From the NCBI GenBank assembly GCA_036971715.1, contig JAVHJL010000001.1, forward strand, positions 4,960,001-5,024,000: a stretch of 64,000 nt of DNA. Direction: 5' to 3'. This stretch comes from Arthrobotrys musiformis (lineage: Eukaryota; Ascomycota; Orbiliomycetes; Orbiliales; Orbiliaceae). Position 1 is the first letter of the stretch; every line of letters starts with the position of its first letter. Positions 22,542 to 32,963 of this stretch are shown here, one piece after another. Position numbers and translations under genes: made by a program. Under the pieces are notes generated by a model. It saw only the letters and a program-made list of their open reading frames with translations. It made no database searches and was not told where the DNA came from.

Positions 22542-23927
22542 GCTTACCTAAAGGTGGACTCGAGTTCACTAGCTGGTCTCAGCATTTATTAACGGCCTTC
22601 TTCCGTTCTTTGGATATGAAATTTCTGAGATGTTATTACTCGATATATATTCGTGTAAGATTATAATAATGACGAGCTACCAGGTCACTGTATGTACATA
22701 CTATTATCGAACAGACCATCAACCTGCAGAAAGCATACCCTAGGCGTTCAGAATAGCCTTAAGGTCACTGGGGAAATTTTTAGCGCCTTAAGAGAAAAAA
22801 AAAAAAAAAAAAAAAAAAAAGGGAAAGAGCAGATCCATCGCTTGATTGTTGCGAGACAGATCAATAAGATCAACAGAAAACGAACGCAATTCCTAAATGA
22901 ATCGATAATGTGTTGCTAGTGTTGTATTCCAAATCAGGTTAACCAAAGCTTGTGGCATCAAAGTCTTGGCTGGGGTACGCGGTCGATCATGATGGCGGGG
23001 AATGCAATACGAATAAAGGAATGAATCTTCCAACTTGAGGCCCAGTAAAAGAACCCCGGACCAGCCATTGGTCCGTGCTGGGAGTATGATTCCCAAGGGG
23101 CTCCGGAATTCCGACAATGCACTTTATCGCCCCTGTCGTCACTGCTGATCCAGGTACCCGTACGTCAAAAGAATAAGTGGTTGATCGACTGGTCAATATT
23201 GACCAACGTATAGTGTACTAGCTAGTGCTAGTACTAGTACTAGCGGATATCATGATAGGTAGCAGATTTATATGAAGCAAAGGATGTATTCAGGCCTCAG
23301 CCTCCGAATTTTAAACCACTTCGCCCAGCCCACTCTTTAAATTACGTTTACGCATGCTTAATATCGAAGGGATCCGGGGGGCTAGAAACACAGATATTCT
23401 GGGTCGGGAAGTCATAATGGTGAAAGTGACGTTGGCCCCACCGCTTATCAGAACGTTCGAATGCATCCCGGACCCTGCCGCTTAGCGTCGACCTGGAGCT
23501 TAAAAGTTTCCATATGTACGCGATCTGTGCAACCCCGCCGAAATGAAGACACCATAGTACGAGGGAAGGTCTAGATCCTTAGATCCTGAATACTACTGTT
23601 ACTTGGGGCGCGGTGCAGGTAAAAACAATGATAAGCTGACCGTGCTAGCTGCGCCGATAAGACATGTATCCGGCACCATATACTTTATTGTCACAAGGCT
23701 AATCGCGGCGTTTTGCTGTGCCCCGCTATTATGACCTGCACGGCCGCAACCTCAGGCCCTTTTATATATCTGCGTATAATTGTCGTCAAATTAAAAATAT
23801 ATTCCTTATATTCGAGCTCGAGACTCATATCTTGATTTTAACAATATAATCATCGACGAATACATTCCATATCGACCGGCGCAGGTATTAGTATCGCCGC
23901 GCAGCATAACCAAATACCTAGCACACG
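22542..23927. other. Gene-free stretch with an A26 tract
   Basis: Contains an A26 homopolymer at 22795-22820, a CTAGTACTAG cluster near 23218-23242, and the upstream region of the amidase gene. No supported gene. Confidence 0.5.
22795..22820 (+). repeat. Poly(A) tract of 26 bases
   Basis: Twenty-six consecutive A residues. No reverse-transcribed element or target-site duplication was recognised beside it. Confidence 0.9.
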
Positions 23928-25993
23928 ATGCCATCCTGGCAGGAAATCGCCGCCGAACGGCAAGTCCACCGGGAATCCACTATCGAAGCCCTCGCAAAAC
24001 TTCCCGATCCAATCATAATCCCAGACTTCGGCGATGATTCCAAGTTACCTCTAAACGTCTACAAAACATGTCAATACTATCTCACGCCGCGGGAAATTGA
24101 GATCACCGAAGGGAACCCCATCATTCTGCTGGCGCAGTTGGCGAATGGCACGTACTCTGCTGTTGATGTTACCAGGGCGTTTCTGAGGCGCGCTGCTATC
24201 GCGCAGAAGCTTGTATGTTCTTTTTATAAATATACCCTGGAAATGGTATATTATATACTAATAGGAAATTTTGTATGAATTATACAGACGAATTGCACCA
24301 CCGAACTGCTCCCGTCCCTCGCTCTAGCCCGCGCAGCAGAACTAGACTCTCACCTGAAAACCCACAAAACCCCGATCGGCCCGCTCCACGGCCTTCCGAT
24401 TTCTATAAAAGAGCATCTCGGTCTAAAAGGTCACGATCTCAATGCCGGCTTCTGCGGCTGGGTGGGCAACACCGCATTTGAAACCGCGGATATTCTTAGA
24501 CCGTTATACGATGCGGGATGTATCTTCTACGTTCGCACTACCCAACCGCAGACGTTGATGCACTTGGAGACCTCAAATAATTTGTACGGTGTTACGGTTA
24601 ATGGGTTCAACAGGAATTTGTCGAGTGGGGGGAGCAGTGGTGGCGAGGGAGCTTTGATTGGATTGAGGGGTAGTTGTCTGGGAGTTGGAACGGATATCGG
24701 GGGGAGCATTAGGAGCCCTGCTGCTAATAATGGTACGAGGCAGCTAAAATGATTGGGGTTTTCAAAGGAGTGCTCCTAATGAGGTTTTAGGTGTCTATGG
24801 ACTTAGGCCGACCAGCTACCGCCTGCCAATGGGTGATTATCCCACGAGATTGCACCTTCAGATTCAAAGGCTGATTGATACTTTACAGGGAGTCAATCGG
24901 CAACAATGCAAGGCGAGGAACATATCGTCCCCGTCGTTGGCCCACTTTCCACCCATCTTCCCGCCCTCTCTCTCTTCATGTCCGTAGCTATTGGCTCGAA
25001 ACCCTGGCTTTCGGATCCCATGTTGGTACCCATACCTTGGCGCGAGGAATCGCACTTCCCGCTTAATGCTGTCACGGGTAAAATGAAGAAGATGAAAGTC
25101 GGGGTAATGAGGTGGGATGGCGTTGTCATGCCGCATCCACCGGTCCTAAGAGCTATCGATGAGGTTGTGAGGAAGTTGCAGCTATTTAAAGATGAGTTTG
25201 AGATTGTGGAGTGGAAGGAGACCAAAGCTGCACAGGCTTGGGATATTATTGTAAGTTTCACCGGCCCACTCCCTTATAGTTGACGATGTCAGAACGTTAA
25301 CGGCAAGGACTGAAATGGGAGTAGTCCGCATTATACTTCGCCGACGGTGGTAAGGAGGAACGTGCCGCAATGGCAGAAACCAACGAGCCGATCCTCCCAT
25401 TATCAGAATGGATCCTAACGCAGCCAAAAGTACCCAAAGCACCGGGGCATTCAATGCATGATTTGTGGGGGTTAACACTCGAACGAGACGACTTCAGAAG
25501 AGACTTCGTGACGAGGTGGAACGAAAGTGGGATCGATGTTCTGCTATGCCCTGTTGGACCTGGTGTCGCTCCTAGGTTGAATACAGCTAAGTATTGGGGT
25601 TACACTAGTCTTTGGAATTTGGTGGATTACCCAGCAGTTGTGTTCCCCGTTGGAAAGGTTGGGAAAGAGGATGAGGGGAAGTGGGAGTATGCTAGTAGTA
25701 AGGGAGCTGGGGAGAAGGATAGGTGGAACATGGAGCTATGTGAGTCTGATTTCGTATTTGAGACTAATAGTTAGCAGTACTAACGGGGTATAGGGGATCC
25801 GGGGTATTATAAAGATGCGCCGATTAGCCTGCAACTAGTAGGAAGGAGATTTGATGACGAGAAGGTCGGTTTCACAAAGTTTTTTGTGACTTAGATCAAT
25901 ATACTAATATAATACCCTGATACCTAGATACTCGAAGCACTGAACATAATACAAGGCAAAACCGGACTGCCCTTTGTCGACCCAACGCAATAA
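23928..25993 (+). CDS. Amidase (amidase signature family, acetamidase-like)
   Basis: Seven exons: 23928-24212, 24288-24732, 24791-24832, 24889-25250, 25325-25739, 25794-25864 and 25928-25993, giving 561 aa with all phases consistent. The amidase-signature triad is visible: catalytic Lys in GLPISIKEHLGLKG, cis-Ser in SSGGSSGGEGAL, and nucleophile Ser in GTDIGGSIRSPA. The following GVYGLRPTSYRLP and GPLSTHLPALSLFM are typical of fungal acetamidase-type members, and the C-terminal LQLVGRRFDDEK is also conserved. Enzymes of this family hydrolyse carboxylic amides to acid plus ammonia and often serve nitrogen scavenging; the substrate cannot be deduced. The weakest splice site is the donor of the last intron (GTCGGT). 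Length is normal for the family and no signal peptide is seen, so a cytosolic enzyme is inferred. Confidence 0.92.
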
Positions 25994-26125
25994 CCATCTT
26001 TGTGAAGCGCCGGGAGCCTTAAATACCACAAGTACTTTATTTCATTGACGCATTGACCTGCATTAATTATAACCCGAAGGCATAAGAGGACATGGATACT
26101 TTGCCACAATATCAATCTGTGAAAA

Positions 26126-27922
26126 CTAATGACCTCTCATACTGCCCTTCGTCATGAACATATGAAACCCATAATTACATTCTTCAGTACACCGCCACGT
26201 CGAGCGCAGCCGGACTTCCCGGTCCATACTTTTAAACCTGCGACACTCCAAGCAAGTCCCCATCGAATTGTGAAAGTTATTCCAACTCCAATCGGTTCTG
26301 CCCTGAAGTATTAGTCGTCGGGCTTCAGGTATATATCTCGGTTTTCGGTATCTAGTGTTGCAAAGAACGTAGCTGAATATCCTATTAATAATGGCGGGAG
26401 GTAGGTTTTGAAACCCTCTGGTGGTTTTGGGGGGCAAGGGAATGAGAAGCTCGTAGCGAATTATGTTGAGGGATTTTTGATGTTTTTCGGGTTCTAGGTA
26501 GAATAGTCGCCGTTGCATGGTCATAGGTCGGCTTGTACTTCCCGGTCTCGACCTCGGAGCCCGCCGTTGGTACGGCCCCGGGCGTAGTCTTATATCTTCG
26601 AGATGAGGACGGTAGCTGCCTATTTGCATCTCCGAGGCAAGAACTAGCGAAAAGTGAATATGGGAATTATAAGCCGGGACGGGTATGAAGGCTTCTATAA
26701 TTGTGAATTTAACGCTAATGATGCCGCAGTTGCTACAGCCGGGCCTTCCGAGGGTTGGGCCTGTGGTTTGCACGTAGAGTTTAGATTGGAACGGGCATCT
26801 TTCCGCGCAAATGCAGGTTCTTCTCGACCAGAAGGTTCCGGGGCCGTCGGAACGTCTGAGCGGGAGGAAACAATGACGGCAGAGGGTATCGTAGAAAAAC
26901 GGTTCGTCGATAGGGTCTTGATCCCTCTCCGGATCAAAACTAGGGTCGAGCCCGTTATTTAAATTCAATTTATAGAATTTAACAACATTATGTAACGGTT
27001 CCACAACCGTGGTCTGGCTTGCCGATGACGGTCTTGAGGTCCTCTTAGGTTCGTCAAGTGGGGTATTTCGATACCCCGCCAGGAACCTCGTATGCGGGAT
27101 TACATATGGTGAGTCGGCTCGGGTTTTAGGAGGACCATCTCTTACTACGGCCCAGTCCCCGTTGGCGTAGTAGTTGCCGTAAAATCTATAGGCACCCATT
27201 GAGGCATCTTCCTTCGCATAGTTGTCCTTCATTAGAGATGGGGGACAACGGTGGTGTTCACACCAAATTGTTTTGTACATCGGCTCGTAATAGGTACCTG
27301 ATGGGGAATTATCCCATGCACGGTGTAACCTTGCGTCACCTGGTATAAAACGCTCCCGGGAGCCTGAGGTCTCTGGGAATCCGGATGTGGGTGCCGGGGT
27401 GGCGGATTCGAAGGGATATAGAGAGGCCGGGTAGAATATACCGGTTCTATGGTCTAAGATAAGAGCCGAAGGGCAGGTCGGGGGGCATAGTTTGTGGGAG
27501 CAGTAAGAACAATTTCCTTCCCAGCGATTACGGTCTACCATTGGCTTTGTCTTTCGATTGAAGGTTGACCTTTTGCTACTGGAACTGCTGGTACTGTTGG
27601 CATTGGGGAGGCACCGACCATAGATTCGGTCTCTACAATATAGCCCCGGGTCGCCTTTAGAAGAAGGGTCTGGGCAGATATGGCGAAGGGCCTTAGTGGT
27701 CAAGGATAGCGATACAATATCCGCGTAGGAGAGATTTGACATTATTAAGTTGAAGATATCCAGCGGTAAATTGAGGAAGTCTGAGTCAAGTACTTGGGGT
27801 ATCGATACGTATGACTCGACTGTCTGTTTACCTTTGATATTTCCGTCTGGGACGACGCCATCGTCGCACGTCCGGATTAGATGAAGCTTTTTTAGAGTTT
27901 TGTTTAATATTTTGGTAGGCAT
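26126..27922 (-). CDS. F-box-like protein with Cys/His-rich module
   Basis: Single exon, 598 aa, from the ATG at 27922; an upstream in-frame TTG at 27940 is not a likely start. Residues about 50-85 form an F-box-like helix pair (LNLPLDIFNLIMSNLSYADI, then VSLSLTTKALRHIC). A Cys/His-rich module follows: CSYCSHKLCPPTC, SALILDHRTGIFYPASLYP, YKTIWCEHHRCPPSL, GAYRFYGNYY, FFYDTLCRHCFLP and further Cys pairs (CIC, CAERC). A second F-box-like start (LPPAIINRIFSYVL) and CLECRRF/CTEEC lie near the C terminus. The spacing of Cys and His suggests zinc binding. F-box proteins connect substrates to SCF ubiquitin ligases, but that role is inferred from the F-box-like segment alone. The neighbour at 28803-31274 on the same strand carries two copies of the same module. 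Confidence 0.75.
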   Translation of the reverse strand: MPTKILNKTLKKLHLIRTCDDGVVPDGNIKGKQTVESYVSIPQVLDSDFLNLPLDIFNLIMSNLSYADIVSLSLTTKALRHICPDPSSKGDPGLYCRDRIYGRCLPNANSTSSSSSKRSTFNRKTKPMVDRNRWEGNCSYCSHKLCPPTCPSALILDHRTGIFYPASLYPFESATPAPTSGFPETSGSRERFIPGDARLHRAWDNSPSGTYYEPMYKTIWCEHHRCPPSLMKDNYAKEDASMGAYRFYGNYYANGDWAVVRDGPPKTRADSPYVIPHTRFLAGYRNTPLDEPKRTSRPSSASQTTVVEPLHNVVKFYKLNLNNGLDPSFDPERDQDPIDEPFFYDTLCRHCFLPLRRSDGPGTFWSRRTCICAERCPFQSKLYVQTTGPTLGRPGCSNCGIISVKFTIIEAFIPVPAYNSHIHFSLVLASEMQIGSYRPHLEDIRLRPGPYQRRAPRSRPGSTSRPMTMQRRLFYLEPEKHQKSLNIIRYELLIPLPPKTTRGFQNLPPAIINRIFSYVLCNTRYRKPRYIPEARRLILQGRTDWSWNNFHNSMGTCLECRRFKSMDREVRLRSTWRCTEECNYGFHMFMTKGSMRGH

Positions 27923-28802
27923 GTTGGAGTCGTATTTCAAACCCCTTGCAATGGGTTCGAGATTAAATATCTCCTGGGTAGGCTAGCAAGGGGCAGTACG
28001 AAGTTGTGTTGGTGATGTTGTATCTAGGGTAGAAGATCACGTTCTGAGGACCGCCTGGGGTTGTACAATTGTGAAAGCTAGAAGCGGTGGAAGTTTTTTA
28101 GATAGCGATGTGAAGGATGTTACGTCGTACTTATATACTAGCTTCTAGTCAAAAAGCGTCTGTGGTGTTTTAGGGAAAAAAGTCGGGATATACGTGCTAA
28201 CGTCTCCGATGAGACGGCCGCCTGCACAGCATGACGGGCAATTGGATTGACAAGGCTGAATGGATTTGCCGAGTTGAAGAAGGATCCTGGCGGAAGTCCA
28301 ACAGCGAGGCACAGTACTATTTTGAAACCAGAATTTCGTATTGAACTTTTTCTAGGGGCTGAGAGCCGCACTAAATTTGAGTTCGGTTCGCGGGGTAGTG
28401 ATGGTTGGGTATATGAAAGTGATTTTAATTTTTGTGAATAAACTACCTGCTAGACTGACGCCGGCGTTGGTTCGGAACGAGACTAGGTTCCACCGATGAC
28501 CTTTTGCTAACTCTACGTTTGATCAAATTTGCATTTGAGGGCGAGCTGAGCACCGTTACTTCCTCGAGTAAGTCTTCAACTAAAAGGTACTTGGGGAGTT
28601 TTGGGACTTTTGAAATTTTAATAAGCACACTATGATGTAATAATATAAAAGGCTATCAATTTAGGGCTTACATCGCGAGACAAAGGAAATCCATCGCATC
28701 ACTAATTTATAGGGCCTATATAGGGCATTCGAATTTCAATATTTTTCTTAGAACGTTTTATCAAAGCCCTCTAGAGAAAGGCCCCAACGCTGGCATCGTC
28801 AA
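27923..28802. other. Spacer between the two F-box-like genes
   Basis: Holds the promoter of the 598-aa gene and the 3' flank of the 823-aa gene. Short frames occur on both strands (for example 28443-28628, minus, GTG start) but none has an ATG plus domain or splice support. Confidence 0.4.
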
Positions 28803-31274
28803 TTACCACCAGAGAGAATCCTCTGAATGGACAGGGCCACTTATAGCCGGTTCATCTTGCATATCGGTCACAATCTCTAAATCACTAAACGGGGAATAAT
28901 CGGCCAGACCCGCCACAATTCTAGGCGGAATGCCAACCTTGACGATTTCAAGAGATCGGTTGTAGCCCTCCGGATCAGCAGGAATAGTGAGACTCTTTAC
29001 TTTCCCCGTCGCAGTTTTGACCCGAAAAACTTTGATTTCGGAAGCGATGGCGAGGTAAAAGGGTACAACCGTCGAAAAGACCGATATAGGATGGAACGCC
29101 TTGAACAAGGTAAACCTGACAGGAACCGTACAATCGCAACGCCCTGGGCCTGAATTTTCATCGCCCGACGAGGGCTTCCAGCATGTGCAAACTATTCCAG
29201 CCCAGACTTTCTCTGCTATATTAGAGGAAGCGACCGGTAAGAAGCAGTGGCGGCATAATTTATCGTAGAAAAAGGATTCGCCGCCTGCTTCGTCGATGGG
29301 GATACTGGGAACAGGCTTTGTCCTTCCCTTTACCGAATATTCCCTAGGGAATTCGGGGGGGAGAGGTGGTGTTTGGTTACTCTGAATTGAATGCGCCTTT
29401 CTTACACCCGGCCACCTCGCACCGTAATAATAGTCTCCATTGAAGCGATAGGCGCCCATTGGAGCGTCCTTGACGTCGTAGTTATTGGAAAGGAGCGATG
29501 GAGGGCAACGGTGGTGTTCACACCAGATAGTTTTATAGACCGTTGATGTTTCCTTGTCGTGGGTACTTTTAGTCTGTGTGTTGTTTCTCCCAGGTGGGGA
29601 GTTATTCCAGGGGCGTGGATCATCGCCTGGCATGAAATGTTGGTGGCATCTGTAATTTTTATCGAACCCCTTAGTTGGGGCAGGGGAAGCGTGATCGACT
29701 GGATAGAGCGAGGCGGGGTAAAATATACCCGTTTTATAATCAAGGAATAGAGCGGTAGGGCAAGTTGGCGGGCACAGTGGATGGGCACAGTAAGAACAAA
29801 ATCCTGGGGCCGAAGGGGGAGTATTCGTCTTACGAGGGAGCAGATGCTCGTACAGAGTTCCTGGTGTGCCTTGTGGGAGCAGGTTCTCAGCCGTATGGCG
29901 AAGGCGCTTAGTCGTCAAGGAAAGCCTCACTCGGTCACAAGATGTCAGGTGGCTTTGTATCAATTTGAATATATCTAGGGATAGGTCTAAAAAAAGGGGC
30001 GCTTCGGGGGCTGGTGGAAGCCAGGAAGCCTGGGTAGGAGGTATGAGATGCGAGGCCTCCCTGAGGTACCAGGGATCGGTAAAGTCTGTGATTTGAAGAA
30101 CAAGATCTGTTATCTCATCGAGCATGAAAGTTGGCAGACGTTGTAGACTGAGTTTCGGTTTCCCCACAAAGGGTGAAACGGGTTTGAACCGAAGGATCTT
30201 GAGGTGCTTCGAAGTGATATCTGAGTGCTTGAAAACACGGCTTCCCAACGGCTGGGATTGAGAGGATAAGTTTGTACTCTCAAATTCGGTGGCAAGCAGG
30301 ACACGGAATCTATAGGTACGATTCCAATAGCCATCGCCGTAATGCGTCTGTTCGAACACTTCAACCGATGTTAATCTAGCAATCATGGAGCTGGGTCGTT
30401 GTTTTCCCGCCCATGGGTCCTTCGATATTTTTTGGGCGGTGCGGATCTTGCACCCTAATCTTTCCAATTTGTCGCACCTGCAATGCATTTTTTGCCGATG
30501 GTTATTATAATATGTATGGTCAGGGAGACAGCAAGTGCGACAGATTGTATCGTAAAAAGACGGTTCATAAACCGGCTCTAAACCACTTCCCACCGGCCGG
30601 TACCCTACCAGTTCATTTTGAGGTTCGGGTATGTAGTCGCGGGGTGGCCCTTTCCACATCTGACCCTTCAACCATGGACTATTTTCGTGGTCTTGAAAGA
30701 ACCGATAAGATCCTAAAGAAGGGTTTTTGATGCTGCTGTTGTGGGAAATTAAAGAAGCAGGGCAGCGATGATGTTCGCACCATATTGTTTTGTATACTGG
30801 CTTCTGCCGTAGTTTGCCCTTGTGGTCCGGGCTATTAGCGTATTCAGGCTCATAGTATTGGCCCTGGTACTCCCAGTAGCCTGTAAAACGCTCATTGAGG
30901 GTTGTAGTCCGGAGGAAACGCTGGGTTGGTGCTGCGGTAGCATCATTCACTGGATAAAGAGATGCGGGGAAGAAGATCCCCGTCCTTGAATCTAGGAACA
31001 GAGCGGTAGCGCAAGTTGGAGGGCACAGCCTTTCTAGGCAATATGAACAATGCGGCACCCGTTCTTCTAGCTCCAGTTGGCTGTCAGGCCCAGCTACACG
31101 CGGAGGAGTACAGGGCCTGATCTCGAAGTCGTCGGCATTCGTTGTGGAGGGTGTGGGTCCTGTTTCGATAGTTTCAGATTTGGTGGCCGCGGTGGCTTCT
31201 TGGGGTTGGCCGGGCGCCTCACGATTGGCTCGTGCTGCTTGCATCTTTTGGAGAGCCCCCTTGAACGTTTTCAT
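28803..31274 (-). CDS. F-box-like protein with two Cys/His-rich modules
   Basis: Single exon, 823 aa. The N-terminal 70 residues are low-complexity. Module A (about 70-290) reads CSYCLERLCPPTC, ATALFLDSRTGIFFPASLYP, YKTIWCEHHRCPASL, GSYRFFQDH, FYDTICRTCCLP and CRCDK. A first F-box-like segment (RLPTFMLDEITDLVL) and a second one (LFLDLSLDIFKLIQSHL, then VRLSLTTKRLRHT) separate it from module B (about 490-720): CSYCAHPLCPPTC, PTALFLDYKTGIFYPASLYP, YKTIWCEHHRCPPSL, GAYRFNGDYY, FFYDKLCRHCFLP and CTC/CDC. Module B is closer to the neighbouring 598-aa protein than module A is. This suggests local gene duplication followed by fusion or internal duplication. Zinc binding and an SCF adaptor role are inferences; no family name is recognised for the module. 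Confidence 0.75.
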   Translation of the reverse strand: MKTFKGALQKMQAARANREAPGQPQEATAATKSETIETGPTPSTTNADDFEIRPCTPPRVAGPDSQLELEERVPHCSYCLERLCPPTCATALFLDSRTGIFFPASLYPVNDATAAPTQRFLRTTTLNERFTGYWEYQGQYYEPEYANSPDHKGKLRQKPVYKTIWCEHHRCPASLISHNSSIKNPSLGSYRFFQDHENSPWLKGQMWKGPPRDYIPEPQNELVGYRPVGSGLEPVYEPSFYDTICRTCCLPDHTYYNNHRQKMHCRCDKLERLGCKIRTAQKISKDPWAGKQRPSSMIARLTSVEVFEQTHYGDGYWNRTYRFRVLLATEFESTNLSSQSQPLGSRVFKHSDITSKHLKILRFKPVSPFVGKPKLSLQRLPTFMLDEITDLVLQITDFTDPWYLREASHLIPPTQASWLPPAPEAPLFLDLSLDIFKLIQSHLTSCDRVRLSLTTKRLRHTAENLLPQGTPGTLYEHLLPRKTNTPPSAPGFCSYCAHPLCPPTCPTALFLDYKTGIFYPASLYPVDHASPAPTKGFDKNYRCHQHFMPGDDPRPWNNSPPGRNNTQTKSTHDKETSTVYKTIWCEHHRCPPSLLSNNYDVKDAPMGAYRFNGDYYYGARWPGVRKAHSIQSNQTPPLPPEFPREYSVKGRTKPVPSIPIDEAGGESFFYDKLCRHCFLPVASSNIAEKVWAGIVCTCWKPSSGDENSGPGRCDCTVPVRFTLFKAFHPISVFSTVVPFYLAIASEIKVFRVKTATGKVKSLTIPADPEGYNRSLEIVKVGIPPRIVAGLADYSPFSDLEIVTDMQDEPAISGPVHSEDSLWW

Positions 31275-32963
31275 AAATGATATTCTGGACAGGGTGTTGA
31301 CTTTGTGGTATTTTAGAGTGGCTGGAGCTGTGGCTTAAACTGCGATGTCGGGACAAACTCCCACAGTAAAACCCCGCTGGGGCTGATGCTGATTGATTCA
31401 AGTTAGCCTATGGAACCGAACAGTCTTCAAATATGATGGTTTTTCTCAACCGTGCACTTCTTGTTCTTACAGAGGTCCGGATATATAGAGGGCGGCAGTC
31501 GACCACTTATACATTCTGACAGCAAGCAAATAGAGTCCAATATGGATATCCTGGGCATGAATGTTGACAGATTTATGTGCCTTGTACAGTTTGTACAATT
31601 GTCAAAGGTCTGTGTGGCTGAGTGTCAGGCTTTCCAGCGTCCTGAACTAGACGGTGACTGGACCGAGACGGTATCTTTTTATGAGCGACCTCCAGACTCT
31701 CTTTTTTTGTGTGGTTTTGACGCCCAATGCGGCATCGCATTCTTATTGCTGTGCACTGTGTCGATATTGGATACTGCGGGCATCGGCGATATCTCACGGA
31801 AAGACCAAGATATATCGCGGCGATAGTATTCGCAAAGGTTTCGATTGGTTAGAACCGGCACGACGCGAAAAGGGTTACTCCCATTCGCCTGATTGGAGAA
31901 TTTCAGGGTCCTCCTTGCTCCTCACGCGTAGCTTAGGATTCCTCGCCTCGTCTCGATGGCCGGCCGCGGGGACCAAAAAGAACGGCGGCCGCATGGCCAC
32001 CGAGTTAATTGTTGAGCGTTACTAATACGCCCAAGAACTGAAGTACGTACTTTTTAGTTACCAACGGCTGGTAGTTCCCATGCAAAGCAGAGGTAGCTAA
32101 CGGACGTTGAGAGACCGGGCCAAAAAAGGGCAGTTAAGTGTCGTCATAGGTTTTTGGGCCAGAGACTTGGCGTGCAGCCTGAGCAGCGGAGAAAACGGAG
32201 CGTCGACCTGCCATTTCAAAGGCGATTTCCCAGAAGATCGTAGCCCGCTCGAATTGGCTGAATTGGTGAATTGCATTGGGGAAAGTGTGCATCTTGTGGA
32301 GTCCTTTCTGCGGGTCTGGTCTGGTCCGTGCTGGCCCCGATTGACGTTTCCATGCATTTTATGTTTGTATTTGATATCGCTGGATCTGAGTGCTCAATCA
32401 ACATCTACACGTATAATATACATATAATATGTACAGATCTGTCCAAGCCGTACCCGCGGATGTATACATGTATACCCCGTGGAAGTACTTACTTACTCAA
32501 GTGCCCGAAGTAGTAAATACCTGAAGCAGTTAGTAGGTACCTACTTAACAAGACCGCTGTTTCGTGGTGGTGGTGGTTGAAGGGGCCATGTTCGGCCCCC
32601 CACCAAGTTGATTAGGTTTGGTGAGCTCTACTTTGACTTTGCTTCTCCCTCAAACCACCACTCCCAAAGAACAACCTCTGCCAATATCGCCGATAACAGC
32701 AGCATTCCTTTATCCGCTCCCAAAAGGAAAAAAAATCACGGCTCCCGTCCATTCCACACAGCTGTCCCCCGGCCGGTTCTATTTAAACTAGCCAATTGCC
32801 CCTTCGTGTCGCAGGTATCGTTGTCCATCTTCATCATCTCGCCTCTGCCAAAGTAGCTGTTGGTGTTCTGTCGTCGCCAAATTCTAACCATCACCAACAA
32901 CCTTCATCAACCACCTTGAAACAGCAATCAGACTTTTACCACCCCAAAAAAAAACACGTCGAG
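31275..32963. promoter_or_regulatory. Shared upstream region of the F-box-like gene and pyruvate kinase
   Basis: The two neighbouring genes diverge. Close to pyruvate kinase lie TATTTAAA at 32780-32787 and a pyrimidine-rich leader up to the ATG, as in highly expressed fungal genes. The interior (31450-32430) has frames on both strands that start only with GTG or TTG and are not called. Confidence 0.5.
32780..32787 (+). promoter_or_regulatory. TATA-like element of pyruvate kinase
   Basis: TATTTAAA lies about 180 bp before the ATG, followed by a CT-rich tract (32816-32950). This arrangement is common for glycolytic genes in filamentous fungi. Confidence 0.45.

Noticed and set aside
22795..22820. 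Poly(A) tract as the tail of a retroposed element
   Set aside because: No coding or SINE-like body upstream and no target-site duplication noticed.
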